The position numbers and the translations under genes were made by a program. 64,000 nucleotides of DNA from the NCBI GenBank assembly GCA_014804675.1, contig JAAUZH010000001.1:1-64000 (forward strand), given 5' to 3'. The number at the start of each line of letters is the position of its first letter. Positions within the stretch are counted from its first letter, which is position 1. This document shows, in pieces, positions 24,284 to 33,418 of this stretch. The stretch is from Lachnospiraceae bacterium. Lineage in GTDB: Bacteria; Bacillota; Clostridia; Lachnospirales; Lachnospiraceae. The notes below the pieces were generated by a model. The model made no database searches, was not told where the DNA came from, and saw only the letters and a program-made list of their open reading frames with translations.

Positions 24284-24859
24284 ATGAGCTATTTAAGAAA
24301 AATAGAATATGAAATTGTCCCAAAAGAATCCTTTTCCGTGATTCGGAGCTGCTCCGGCTGCGACAGAAAAACATATTTTGAAAATACAAATAAGTTTCGA
24401 GTCAATGCCAATGGTGGTAAACTGGATGTCTGGCTGATTTATCAATGTGAGAATTGTAAGCATACTCTTAATCTGGCAATTTATAAAAGACGAAAAGCTT
24501 CTACCATGCCCAGGGAAGAATATAAGTGTTTTCTAAGCAATGATGAACAGCTTGCAAAAATGTACGGCAGAAACATTCAATTATTCAGGGAAAATAAAGC
24601 GGAAATTGATTTTGAAAGACTGAATTATCAATTTGTAAAGCTGCAGGATATAACAGAAAAAAGCGATTGCAGACAGCAGATTGTGCTAACAATACAGAAT
24701 CCTTATAGGTTAAAAATCCGTCCGGAAAAGCAAATTGCCCAGGTTTTAGGATTGTCCAGAAGTCAAGTCAAAAAGCTGCTTGAAGATATTGGCGAATATG
24801 AGGAAATGGACAGCCGTATTATTTTTACTATTCCAATTTCCGACTTGCCTGCTTTGTAA
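24284..24859 (+). CDS. DUF1062 family protein
   Basis: A 191-aa soluble protein: CSGCDRKTYF near residue 24, FRVNANGGKLDVWLIYQCENC near 40-60, and a helical C-terminal part with LGLSRSQVKKLLED, a possible helix-turn-helix. These are features of DUF1062. Two Cys pairs suggest a zinc ribbon. I start it at the ATG at 24284, 6 nt after AGGAG; the ATG at 24278 abuts that site. It may be under the attenuator upstream. Function unknown. Confidence 0.75.
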   Translation: MSYLRKIEYEIVPKESFSVIRSCSGCDRKTYFENTNKFRVNANGGKLDVWLIYQCENCKHTLNLAIYKRRKASTMPREEYKCFLSNDEQLAKMYGRNIQLFRENKAEIDFERLNYQFVKLQDITEKSDCRQQIVLTIQNPYRLKIRPEKQIAQVLGLSRSQVKKLLEDIGEYEEMDSRIIFTIPISDLPAL

Positions 24860-24945
24860 CATGAGCATATACATTCTTTGGGATACTTCTTTCGTGTTCT
24901 GGCAATTTCAAAATATACGATATTTACCAATAAAAAGACAGGTTT

Positions 24946-24999
24946 ATGAAAGTCTTTCTGGTAGATGATTGGTTGATAATCGGGCTGTGCGGTCTGTGA
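24946..24999 (+). pseudogene. Possible response-regulator stub
   Basis: A 17-codon frame, MKVFLVDDWLIIGLCGL, resembles the start of a response-regulator receiver domain and then stops. No ribosome site and no further similarity are seen. The rest of 24860-25179 holds only the terminator at 25013. Confidence 0.25.
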
Positions 25000-25012
25000 G
25001 GCGCATAGTATT

Positions 25013-25039
25013 AGGAGTCCATGGATGGGCTCCTTTTTC
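25013..25039 (+). terminator. Intrinsic terminator
   Basis: AGGAGTCC (25013-25020) pairs with GGGCTCCT (25027-25034), with one G-U pair, followed by TTTTTC. Confidence 0.7.
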
Positions 25040-25179
25040 ACATATCGAAAAGAGAATTCTTTCATTTTGAAAGGGCTTCTGTTATAATCAATGAATAGCA
25101 TTAACAGTAAATAGATATAGAATATGCTTTATAAGATTTATGAAGGATTTTCCGTAGAGGAAGACGATGGGGAAAACGA

Positions 25180-26508
25180 ATGGAAACAGGCAGGCTTACC
25201 GAAACAGAAAAACAAAACAAAGCAGAAGCCCTGGCAGGAGAATTATTTCGTCTGGCAAGGGATTCCGTTTTCGTGCATCTGCGCTTTTTGGATGTGGCAT
25301 TATCCGGATTGACCCCAAAGCCGGACAGGACTATTCAGAGTGCGGCAGTGGACGGAAGAAATCTTTATTATAATCCGGTTTATATTTTGAAAAAATATAG
25401 CGAGGACGACCATTATGTGGTGAGGCTCCTGCTTCATATGTTGTTCCACTGTATGTTTTATCATGCGTTCCAGTATGGAAAGCTGGAGGAGGAATACTGG
25501 AATCTGGCGTCAGACATTGCGGTGGAAAATGCGATTCTGGATATGGAGTTAGCGATTGCTAATCTGAAAAAGGATGAAGAGGCAAGAGAAAAACTGTCGA
25601 ATTTGAAGGAAAGGGCGGGAAGTCTTACCGCAGAAAAATTATACCGGTATTTTAGGAAAAATCCACCTTCCAGAGAGGAAATAAAAGAGCTGGAACAATT
25701 ATTTGTGATGGATGACCATATCTATTGGAGAGAGCGGGAAGAGCTGATTGTAACAGAGGAACAGTGGAAGAAGATCAGCGAGAGGATGAAAGCCGATTTA
25801 AAGAGCTTTTCCAAAAACAAGACCGGATCGGAAGGTCTTGAGAAAAATTTAGAGGAAGCCACAAAGGACCGCTATGATTACGGGGATATTTTAAAGCGGT
25901 TTACTGTTATGGGCGAGGATATTCAAATCAATCAGGATGAATTTGATTATATTTATTATACCTATGGTCTGTCAGCTTATGGAAATATGCCTCTGATTGA
26001 GCCATTAGAATATAACGAGGTGCATAAGATAAGGGATTTTGTCATTGCCCTGGATACATCTGCATCCTGCAGGGGACCTGTTGTACAGGCATTTTTGAAA
26101 AAGACCTATTCGATTTTGAAAGATACGGAAAATTTTTTCCATAAGATCAACGTGCATATCATCCAATGTGACAATCAAGTGCAAAGTGATACCAAAATCA
26201 CCAATGAAGATGACTTTCATCACTTTATTACTCATGGAAAGCTGACTGGTTTTGGCTCTACCGATTTCAGGCCGGTGTTTGAATATGTAGATGAACTGCT
26301 TGGACAGGGAGAGTTTGAAAATCTGAAAGGGCTCATTTATTTTACGGATGGATATGGAATTTATCCTGAAAGGATGCCGGAATATGATGTCATCTTTGCA
26401 TTTTTGGAGGATGATGAAAGAAAGCCTCAGGTTCCGCCCTGGGCAATTCAGGTGGTGCTGGATGGAGACGAGCTGGAAGATGAGACAGATGGAGGAGAAG
26501 CAGAATGA
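25180..26508 (+). CDS. VWA-like protein with metallopeptidase-like N-terminus
   Basis: A 442-aa protein. Residues 20-130 resemble the DUF2201 metallopeptidase-like domain (LLHMLFHCMFYH at 84-95, WNLASDIAVENAIL after it), but the expected HExxH reads HMLFH, so the catalytic Glu is lost. Residues 285-430 form a von Willebrand A-like domain with the MIDAS motif DTSAS (292-296) and FTDGYG. It overlaps the next gene, a MoxR-type ATPase, by 4 bp. VWA-MoxR pairs act as chaperone-like machines that remodel or insert metals into partner proteins; the client is unknown. Start: ATG after GGGGAAAACGA. Confidence 0.82.
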   Translation: METGRLTETEKQNKAEALAGELFRLARDSVFVHLRFLDVALSGLTPKPDRTIQSAAVDGRNLYYNPVYILKKYSEDDHYVVRLLLHMLFHCMFYHAFQYGKLEEEYWNLASDIAVENAILDMELAIANLKKDEEAREKLSNLKERAGSLTAEKLYRYFRKNPPSREEIKELEQLFVMDDHIYWREREELIVTEEQWKKISERMKADLKSFSKNKTGSEGLEKNLEEATKDRYDYGDILKRFTVMGEDIQINQDEFDYIYYTYGLSAYGNMPLIEPLEYNEVHKIRDFVIALDTSASCRGPVVQAFLKKTYSILKDTENFFHKINVHIIQCDNQVQSDTKITNEDDFHHFITHGKLTGFGSTDFRPVFEYVDELLGQGEFENLKGLIYFTDGYGIYPERMPEYDVIFAFLEDDERKPQVPPWAIQVVLDGDELEDETDGGEAE

Positions 26509-28028
26509 ATATGAAGCAGGCAAAGGAATACATCAAAAATTCCGTACACCTTTATTTAAAAAAAGATGAGTTTGGAGAATACCGAATTCCCCTTGTGCGC
26601 CAAAGACCGCTTTTTCTGTTAGGCGCTCCGGGAATTGGGAAGACGGCGATTATGGAGCAGATTGCATGGGAGCTTGGGATTGCACTGGTATCTTATTCCA
26701 TGACCCATCATACAAGACAATCTGCTTTAGGACTTCCTGTGATTAAACAAAAGGAATATGGCGGCGAAGCCTATGAGGTTTCGGAATATACCATGAGTGA
26801 GATCATTGCTTCGATTTATGATGTGATGGAGGAAAGCGGCATAAAAGAAGGCATTTTGTTTTTGGATGAAATCAATTGTGTTTCGGAAACCTTATCGCCT
26901 TCCATGCTGCAATTTTTGCAGTATAAAGTATTTGGACGCCATAGGGTGCCGGAAGGCTGGGTTATTGTTACTGCCGGAAATCCTCCGGAATATAATAGAT
27001 CCGTAAGAGAATTTGATGTGGTTACCCTGGATCGTTTAAAAATATTGGAGGTAGAAGCGGATTATGGCACATGGAAGGAATATGCCATGGAAAGAGGAAT
27101 CCACAATGCCATCATCAGCTTTCTGGATATCAAAAAAGAGTATTTTTACCATATGGAAACTACGGTGAAGGGAAGAACTTATGTAACTGCCAGAGGATGG
27201 GAAGACCTGTCACAGATGCTGCTTTTGTATGAAGAAGAGGGGCTTGCTGTGGATGAGACTTTCGTGGAACAATATATACGGAATGAAAGAATCGTAAAGG
27301 AGTTTACTGCCTATTACGACCTTTACAACAAATACAAAAAGGATTATCAGATTGATGAAATATTGTCCGGTGCCATTTCGGAGGAGGCAATGGAGAAAGC
27401 AGCCGCAGCGGCCTTTGACGAAAGATTGTCTCTGCTTGGAATGCTTTTGGATAAAGTGCTTGGCAGGATGAAAGAAAATGTAGAGACCTCCGATTATCTA
27501 AAGGAGCTGGCAGGAAGCCTAAAGGCAGCAGGAGCCCTGCTTGACAGAGAAGAGGCAGCAGGGAAGGATACCCTTGCAGAGTTTTTGGAAAAGCAGATAG
27601 AAGCCAGAGGAAAATTGCTGAAATCACTGGAAAAAGCAAATTCCCTGTCCCAGCCGGATAGACGGAAGCATCTTAGAATCCTGCAGTTTCTTACAGCTAT
27701 AAAAAAAGAAATTTATACAGGTGAGGCAGTTACGGGAAAACAGGCCTATGAACGGGTAAAAGAAACCTTTAATCAGGAGGTTCTGAATATGAAGGCGGAA
27801 AGCCTCCATATCCAGAATATGCTTCACTGGCTGCTGGCATTTGCAAAACAGGCCTTTGGAGAAGGAAATGAAATGCTGATACTGGTAACGGAGCTGACAG
27901 TCAATATTTATAGCGCAAGGTTCATCGGAATGTTTGGCAGTGAGGAATATCATAAGTATAACAGTCAGATGATGCTTTCAGAGAGACAAATGGATTTAAA
28001 GAAAGAAATTGCCGCATTGGAATTGTAG
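26505..28028 (+). CDS. MoxR-type AAA+ ATPase
   Basis: A 507-aa ATPase with Walker A GAPGIGKT (40-47), Walker B ILFLDEINCV (117-126) and sensor TAGNPPEYN. A long helical C-terminal region (about 240-507) is rich in Lys/Glu and Ala. MoxR proteins work with VWA partners; here the VWA gene precedes it with ATGA overlap. The order VWA then MoxR is less usual. The long tail is larger than in typical 300-330-aa MoxR proteins and may be a partner-binding domain. Confidence 0.88.
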   Translation: MNMKQAKEYIKNSVHLYLKKDEFGEYRIPLVRQRPLFLLGAPGIGKTAIMEQIAWELGIALVSYSMTHHTRQSALGLPVIKQKEYGGEAYEVSEYTMSEIIASIYDVMEESGIKEGILFLDEINCVSETLSPSMLQFLQYKVFGRHRVPEGWVIVTAGNPPEYNRSVREFDVVTLDRLKILEVEADYGTWKEYAMERGIHNAIISFLDIKKEYFYHMETTVKGRTYVTARGWEDLSQMLLLYEEEGLAVDETFVEQYIRNERIVKEFTAYYDLYNKYKKDYQIDEILSGAISEEAMEKAAAAAFDERLSLLGMLLDKVLGRMKENVETSDYLKELAGSLKAAGALLDREEAAGKDTLAEFLEKQIEARGKLLKSLEKANSLSQPDRRKHLRILQFLTAIKKEIYTGEAVTGKQAYERVKETFNQEVLNMKAESLHIQNMLHWLLAFAKQAFGEGNEMLILVTELTVNIYSARFIGMFGSEEYHKYNSQMMLSERQMDLKKEIAALEL

Positions 28029-28039
28029 GGTGAAAGGAT

Positions 28040-28945
28040 ATGGAAAAAGCAGAAATCAAAACAAAGGGCGGTGTCTTCGTTTGTGAAAAAGGGGAGAAAG
28101 GAATGTCCATCGTAAAGCACCGTGGAGCAGAAACGGTGGTTTCGGTTCCTTCCCTCATAGAAAATCTACCTGTTTCCATAATCGGGAAAAAAGCTTTTCT
28201 AAGTGAGAAAAAATTAAAGAAAGTCATCTTGCCCGACTGCATAGAAAAAATAGAAGATTGGGCATTTGCCCGCTGCAGCTATTTGGAAAGCATTACAATA
28301 CCGAAAAAAGCCAAGCTAGGCAAAGGATTATTTTTAGAATGCGGCAGGCTGAAGGAAATTCGCTTTACCCAGGAGAATTTGGAAATGGACCTGCAATTAC
28401 AGGAAAGCCTTCCCTTTTTATTTGCAGCGGTTCCGGTGATGCTGGATGCGGAGTATTTATTTGTGCCAGAGGAAGCAGGTACAAAGCAGTGGATGCAGAA
28501 GTGGGATGCCAGAATGCTTACTATCCTTAGGAAAGACGACCAGGAAGGTTATACAAAGGTGATTTTATGTGGAGAAGAGGATTATGGAAATAATCCAGAG
28601 GAGTTTTCCAGGGAAAAGCGTAAAGGTAAAGTGCGGCTTGCCTTTTTACGGTTGCTGCATTCCTATGAGCTTTCAGCGGAGATTGAAAGAGAGCTAAAGG
28701 AATATCTGTTAAATCATACAAAGGGGTGCGAGACGGAAGAAGCCTGGGAAGTACTGCTTTTAGAGCATGGAGAGGATGCGGCTTATTTTCGGCTTTTTAC
28801 GGAATTGGGCTGTGTGACGGAAGAAAATTTTCAGGCGATTCTTTCGGATATGAAGGAAGAACATGCGGAAATGAAGGCTTTTCTGATGAGGTATAAGGAA
28901 GAGAAGATTGGATTCCGGGATTTTTTTGAGGATATGATGCTATAG
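28040..28945 (+). CDS. Leucine-rich-repeat (BspA/LRR_5-like) protein
   Basis: A 301-aa cytosolic protein. Residues 30-115 contain two to three LRR_5 repeats (VSIIGKKAFLSEKKLKKVIL, then IEDWAFARCSYLESITIP), followed by a helical region to the end with no repeats. BspA-type proteins are usually secreted; this one has no signal peptide. It follows the MoxR gene by 11 bp, so it is probably the third member of the cassette, perhaps the recognition subunit. That role is inference. Confidence 0.72.
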   Translation: MEKAEIKTKGGVFVCEKGEKGMSIVKHRGAETVVSVPSLIENLPVSIIGKKAFLSEKKLKKVILPDCIEKIEDWAFARCSYLESITIPKKAKLGKGLFLECGRLKEIRFTQENLEMDLQLQESLPFLFAAVPVMLDAEYLFVPEEAGTKQWMQKWDARMLTILRKDDQEGYTKVILCGEEDYGNNPEEFSREKRKGKVRLAFLRLLHSYELSAEIERELKEYLLNHTKGCETEEAWEVLLLEHGEDAAYFRLFTELGCVTEENFQAILSDMKEEHAEMKAFLMRYKEEKIGFRDFFEDMML

Positions 28946-29066
28946 GAAAAATAGTATTTATTTTATTGGGTATATGATATAATAGTAATAGTTGTAATAT
29001 AAAAAGATACAGATGCATTTGTAACAACAGTTATCAGCGGATTATTAGAAAGCGGGAGGTAAACAT

Positions 29067-29199
29067 ATGGGAAGACTTGATGGTAAGGTTGCGGTAATTA
29101 CAGGAGGAGATTGCAAATGCCATTTTGTTTTTGGCAGGAGATGAATCCTCTGCCATTACCGGTTAGGTGATTGTAATTGATCATGGAGCGGATTTGTAG
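29067..29199 (+). pseudogene. Deleted short-chain dehydrogenase gene
   Basis: GGGAGGT precedes MGRLDGKVAVITGG, the NAD-binding start of an SDR enzyme. It jumps out of frame to EIANAILFLAGDESSAITG and, after a stop codon, VIVIDHGADL, the normal SDR C-terminus. About 200 codons are missing. The original ribosome site and the terminator at 29218 remain. Confidence 0.8.
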
Positions 29200-29217
29200 A
29201 AGCTTCAGAGGGAATAT

Positions 29218-29250
29218 AAGCTGTGAGAATATCACAGCTTTTTTATTATT
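29218..29250 (+). terminator. Intrinsic terminator
   Basis: AAGCTGTGA (29218-29226), loop GAATA, TCACAGCTT (29232-29240), then TTTTATTATT. It ends the SDR transcript and meets the end of the convergent GH18 gene. Confidence 0.85.
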
Positions 29251-30385
29251 CCTTCCGAATCCAAAAGGTATCTGCAAGCAACAACCAGTTAGCACGGAAT
29301 AACTGCATGATCTGCCAATAGCCCATGCCTCGTAAATCGTACTCCTCTACAAGCGCAAATTTTGCCTGAAGGCTTCTTACATCTTCAAACCATACTTCGT
29401 GGTAAAAACCATCTTTTTCATAATAAAAATAAGGAGACATTGCAGTGGTATCAAAATAAATAGGTGCATTATATGCTATGGCAAGCTGTATGGCTTCTAC
29501 ATTCCCGATAGTTCTTGCTTTGGTTACGCCACGCTCAAAGGGCAGTGTCCAGTCATAGCCATAGTTGGGAATTCCAAGATTGATTTTTTCGTTGGGGATT
29601 TTTGTGATGGCATAATCTACCACCTCTCTTACTTTGTTCACGGGAGCTACGGCCATTGGAGGACCATAGGTATACCCCCATTCATAAGTCATAAGAAGCA
29701 CATTGTCCGCTGCCTGCCCAAGCAGTCCATAATCCTTTCCCTCATACAAAAGTCCGGTCTGGCTGTCGGAGGTTTTGGGAGCAAGCGCTACGGAAACCGG
29801 ATAGCCAAAAGGACTTAATGCGGTCTGCACATTTGATACAAACTGTGCAAAGGGAATTCTATCTTCTGGCAGGATGAATTCAAAGTCGATATCAATTCCC
29901 CGGAAGCCTTTTGTCTGTACGGCATATATGAGCTGATTGATGAGATTTTCCTGTGGGGCTGGATTATTTACAATAGCAGAAATCAGATTGTTGTTAAAAC
30001 GTCCGTCAGCTCCAAATGGAGTTAGCGTAAGAATTGGTCTGACAGAAAAATTATTTGCCAGTTCAATCATCCAGTCATCCTCGAGAAGAGGCGGAATTAA
30101 ATCCCCTTCCGTAGTAAATCCATAGGAAAAAATAGACAAGTCCGATAAATAAGGCAGGGATTCTTCCAGGACAAAGGGACTGATAAAGGGATAAGCATAC
30201 CCGTTTACAAAGACAGTTTTTCGCTCTGCTGGATTTGTGCCGGTAGATAATAGGAGTGCCTGGCCTATTGCAAGCCGGTAAGGATAAGGGAGCTGATTGT
30301 TATAGAGAATGGAATCCACAGGAATGCCGAAGGAAAGAGCAATGGAATCTACGGTATCCCCAGGGGCTACGATATAAATTTCCAT
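29246..30385 (-). CDS. LysM-GH18 spore cortex/peptidoglycan hydrolase (SleL-like)
   Basis: A 379-aa protein. One LysM domain (1-46, starting IYIVAPGDTVDSIALSFGI) is followed by a GH18 domain with the catalytic FRGIDIDFEF (DxxDxE) near 160-170 and late motifs YGYDW and MGYWQIMQ. This is the layout of SleL/YaaH, N-acetylglucosaminidases that digest spore cortex during germination; those usually have two LysM domains. There is no signal peptide, as expected for mother-cell-made coat-associated enzymes. A sigma-K-like promoter lies upstream (30403-30430). Confidence 0.88.
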   Translation of the reverse strand: MEIYIVAPGDTVDSIALSFGIPVDSILYNNQLPYPYRLAIGQALLLSTGTNPAERKTVFVNGYAYPFISPFVLEESLPYLSDLSIFSYGFTTEGDLIPPLLEDDWMIELANNFSVRPILTLTPFGADGRFNNNLISAIVNNPAPQENLINQLIYAVQTKGFRGIDIDFEFILPEDRIPFAQFVSNVQTALSPFGYPVSVALAPKTSDSQTGLLYEGKDYGLLGQAADNVLLMTYEWGYTYGPPMAVAPVNKVREVVDYAITKIPNEKINLGIPNYGYDWTLPFERGVTKARTIGNVEAIQLAIAYNAPIYFDTTAMSPYFYYEKDGFYHEVWFEDVRSLQAKFALVEEYDLRGMGYWQIMQLFRANWLLLADTFWIRKE

Positions 30386-30402
30386 AAAAAATCCTTTTTT
30401 TA

Positions 30403-30430
30403 TAATATATGCCTCTTGGAAAAAGTGGGT
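30403..30430 (-). promoter_or_regulatory. Possible sigma-K promoter of the GH18 gene
   Basis: On the minus strand AC (30430-30429), 17 bp, then CATATATTA (30411-30403) fits the Bacillus sigma-K pattern AC-N16/17-CATANNNTA, 18 bp before the start codon. The rest of 30386-30727 is AT-rich and shows nothing else clear. Confidence 0.45.
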
Positions 30431-30727
30431 GCGGGTTTAGGGCGGAATGAGGGCGCATCTGCGGCTTCATATCGAATGCTTCTAATGGAATTACAATGAA
30501 GAACGTAAATAAGTATCTTCCAAAAGCCATTTTGTAATAAGTCATAAAGGTTGTACATAAGTTAGCAATATGAAAATTCTGTGAAAAACATATATATTGC
30601 ATAAAAAAATACAGAAAATCGGTGGATTTTTTTGTGATTTTATATTAGAATAAAATGAAATGGGTAGAAATGAAACAGTTTTCATTTGTAGGTATTGTGA
30701 AATTTGTATTAAAGAAGGGGTGGTATA

Positions 30728-31816
30728 ATGATTTCCAATCAGATTCTACAAAATACGATTAGCGGATTAAAAGGAATTTCCAGAGTAGATTTTGCTGTTG
30801 TAGATATTGAAGGAAATGATGTTGCAACCACGTTGGAAGAGGAGAAGGGTTATGCTTTGGCGGTATCGGATTTTGTGAAATCCCCCGCAGACAGCCAGGA
30901 AGTATCAAAGTATCAATTTTTTAAGATTTATGATGAGCAGATTGTAGAGTACGTCCTTGTGGCAATCGGAGCCAGTGAAGATGTATATATGATTGGCAAG
31001 ATGGCAGCTTTTCAAATTCAGAATCTCTTAATTGCATACAAGGAACGCTTTGATAAAGATAATTTCATTAAGAACCTGTTGCTGGATAATTTACTGTTGG
31101 TAGATATTTACAGCCGTTCCAAAAAGCTTCGTATTGCAACAGAGGCAAAGCGAACGGTTATTATTATAGAGTCAGACCAGAATAAAGAGAAAAATCTGGT
31201 AGAGCTGCTGAGCAGCAGCCTGTCCCAGACCGGGAAGGATTTTGTTACTGCAGTAGATGAAAATAACATAATCGTGGTAAAAGAATTACCGGAAGATGAA
31301 GCCGCAGGCGAAATCGAAAAGACGGCCAAGGTAATATTGGAAATGCTGGAAAAAGAAGGTGCTTTAAAAGTACATGTGGCTTATGGTAATGTAGTAAATG
31401 AGATAAAGGAAGTAAGCCGCTCCTATAAGGAAGCCAAAATGGCATTGGACGTAGGGAAAATCTTTTTTAGTGAAAGAAGCATCATTGCCTATAGCGAGCT
31501 TGGAATTGGTCGTTTGATTTATCAGCTTCCCATTCCTCTGTGTAAGATGTTCATAAAGGAGATATTTGGCGCCAAAAGTCCTGATGAATTTGATGATGAG
31601 ACTATTATGACCATTCATAAATTTTTTGAAAACAGCCTGAATGTATCCGAAACATCCAGACAATTATTTATTCACAGAAACACACTTGTATATCGCCTTG
31701 ACAAGCTGCAAAAGAGCACAGGGCTGGATTTAAGAGTGTTTGAAGATGCCATTACCTTTAAGATTGCCTTAATGGTAGTGAAATATATGAAATATATGGA
31801 AAGCTTTGAATATTAA
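30728..31816 (+). CDS. CdaR/PucR-type regulator with C-terminal HTH
   Basis: A 362-aa protein. Residues 1-130 match the sugar-diacid-binding region of CdaR, 140-270 a GGDEF-like CdaR middle domain without catalytic motifs, and 300-355 the PucR-type helix-turn-helix (SETSRQLFIHRNTLVYRLDK). Such proteins usually activate catabolic genes. Here it sits 17 bp before ftsE, a frequent clostridial arrangement; whether it controls ftsEX is unknown. GGGGTGG precedes the ATG. Confidence 0.85.
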   Translation: MISNQILQNTISGLKGISRVDFAVVDIEGNDVATTLEEEKGYALAVSDFVKSPADSQEVSKYQFFKIYDEQIVEYVLVAIGASEDVYMIGKMAAFQIQNLLIAYKERFDKDNFIKNLLLDNLLLVDIYSRSKKLRIATEAKRTVIIIESDQNKEKNLVELLSSSLSQTGKDFVTAVDENNIIVVKELPEDEAAGEIEKTAKVILEMLEKEGALKVHVAYGNVVNEIKEVSRSYKEAKMALDVGKIFFSERSIIAYSELGIGRLIYQLPIPLCKMFIKEIFGAKSPDEFDDETIMTIHKFFENSLNVSETSRQLFIHRNTLVYRLDKLQKSTGLDLRVFEDAITFKIALMVVKYMKYMESFEY

Positions 31817-31833
31817 AGAACAGGGAGAGTCAA

Positions 31834-32520
31834 ATGATTACTTTAGAAAATGTAAGTAAGTCGTACTCAACAGGTGCGCCTGCTTTAAACAATGTAAGCA
31901 TCCAGATTGATGAAGGAGAATTTGTATTTATTGTAGGGGACAGCGGTTCCGGCAAATCAACTTTTATCCGCTTGTTATTAAGGGAATTATTGCCAACATC
32001 CGGAAAGATTATCGTAAACGGCAATGATGTTGCAAAATTAAAAAGGAGGCAGATACCTAAGTTCCGCAGGAATATGGGAGTGGTGTTTCAGGACTTCCGG
32101 CTTTTAAAAGATAGAAATGTATATGAAAATGTGGCATTTGCCCAAAGGGTCATACAGGTTTCCAATAAAGAAATCAAGAGAAATGTGCCTTCCATGCTTT
32201 CTATCGTAGGGCTGGCAGGTAAATATAAGGCAAAGCCAAGGCAGCTGTCAGGAGGGGAACAACAGAGAGTTGCGCTGGCAAGGGCATTGGTAAACAATCC
32301 ACCGATTCTTCTGGCAGACGAGCCTACCGGAAATCTGGACCCCAAGAATTCATGGGAAATCATGAAGCTTTTGGAAGAAATCAATGAAAAGGGCACTACG
32401 GTGGTAGTGGTCACCCACAACAGGGAAATCGTAAATGCCATGAAAAAACGCGTTGTTACAATGAATAAGGGAGTCATTGTAAGCGACGAGAAAGAAGGCT
32501 CTTATAACGATGAGAATTAG
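31834..32520 (+). CDS. ftsE: Cell division ATP-binding protein FtsE
   Basis: A 228-aa ABC ATPase: Walker A GDSGSGKST (about 36-44), signature LSGGEQQRVALARAL (about 138) and Walker B LLADEPTGNLD. It is the right size for FtsE and overlaps ftsX by 11 bp. FtsEX does not transport; it uses ATP to switch on peptidoglycan hydrolases outside the cell, here most likely the coiled-coil M23 protein encoded two genes on. Confidence 0.95.
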   Translation: MITLENVSKSYSTGAPALNNVSIQIDEGEFVFIVGDSGSGKSTFIRLLLRELLPTSGKIIVNGNDVAKLKRRQIPKFRRNMGVVFQDFRLLKDRNVYENVAFAQRVIQVSNKEIKRNVPSMLSIVGLAGKYKAKPRQLSGGEQQRVALARALVNNPPILLADEPTGNLDPKNSWEIMKLLEEINEKGTTVVVVTHNREIVNAMKKRVVTMNKGVIVSDEKEGSYNDEN

Positions 32521-33406
32521 TACATTTTTTTATACATTAAAACAAGGTATTGTAAACATATTCCGGAATAAGTGGTATTCCCTTGCCTCTTTGGCTACCA
32601 TTACGATCTGCCTTTTGATGTTTGGGGTGTTTTATTCTGTTGTCATGAATTTTCAATATATTTTGAAAACAGCCCAGGAAGGGGTGGCCGTTGCCGTATA
32701 TTTTGAAGATGGAATCAGTGAGGAACGCGTGGTAGAGATTGGCGAGATGATCTTAAAGCGGGAAGAAGTGCTGAAGGCGGATTATATTTCTGCAGCAGAA
32801 GCATGGGAAACCTTTTCAAAAGATTATCTTGGAGAGTATGCGGAAGGATATACGGACAATCCTTTAAAAGATTGTGCAAATTACAAGGTTTATTTGAAGG
32901 ATGTTTCCAAGCAGCAGGATCTTGTTACCTATATCGAATCCATTGAAGGGGTCAGAGAAGTGATTCAATCAGTCCTTACGGCAAACACTCTGTCGGGAGT
33001 CAACAGGCTGGTAGGATATGTATCGATTGGGATAATACTGATTCTGTTAGCAGTGTCTACTTTTCTGATCAGTAACACAGTTACCATTGGTATATCTGTT
33101 AGGAAGGAAGAAATTTCCATTATGAAATATATTGGAGCTACCGACTTTTTTGTCCGTTCGCCGTTCGTCATTGAGGGAATCATTATTGGTGCAGTAGGAG
33201 CGGCAATTCCTTTGGGAATGATGTATGTTTTATATAATAAGGTCATAGGATTTGTAGTAGAGAAGTTTAATGTTCTGTCCCAATTGTTAAAATTTTTAAC
33301 GGTAGAACAGATTTTTACAACATTGATTCCGGTATCCTTGATACTTGGTATTGGAATTGGTTTTATTGGAAGCTTTATTACGGTGCGAAAACATATCCGA
33401 GTATAA
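32510..33406 (+). CDS. ftsX: Cell division membrane protein FtsX
   Basis: A 298-aa protein with a first membrane helix near 22-45, a large extracellular loop (about 50-165) and three helices near 170-195, 220-240 and 265-290, the standard FtsX plan. The loop should contact the coiled coil of the hydrolase. It overlaps ftsE and is followed 12 bp later by the M23 gene. Confidence 0.93.
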   Translation: MRISTFFYTLKQGIVNIFRNKWYSLASLATITICLLMFGVFYSVVMNFQYILKTAQEGVAVAVYFEDGISEERVVEIGEMILKREEVLKADYISAAEAWETFSKDYLGEYAEGYTDNPLKDCANYKVYLKDVSKQQDLVTYIESIEGVREVIQSVLTANTLSGVNRLVGYVSIGIILILLAVSTFLISNTVTIGISVRKEEISIMKYIGATDFFVRSPFVIEGIIIGAVGAAIPLGMMYVLYNKVIGFVVEKFNVLSQLLKFLTVEQIFTTLIPVSLILGIGIGFIGSFITVRKHIRV

Positions 33407-33418
33407 GTGGGTGAACAT

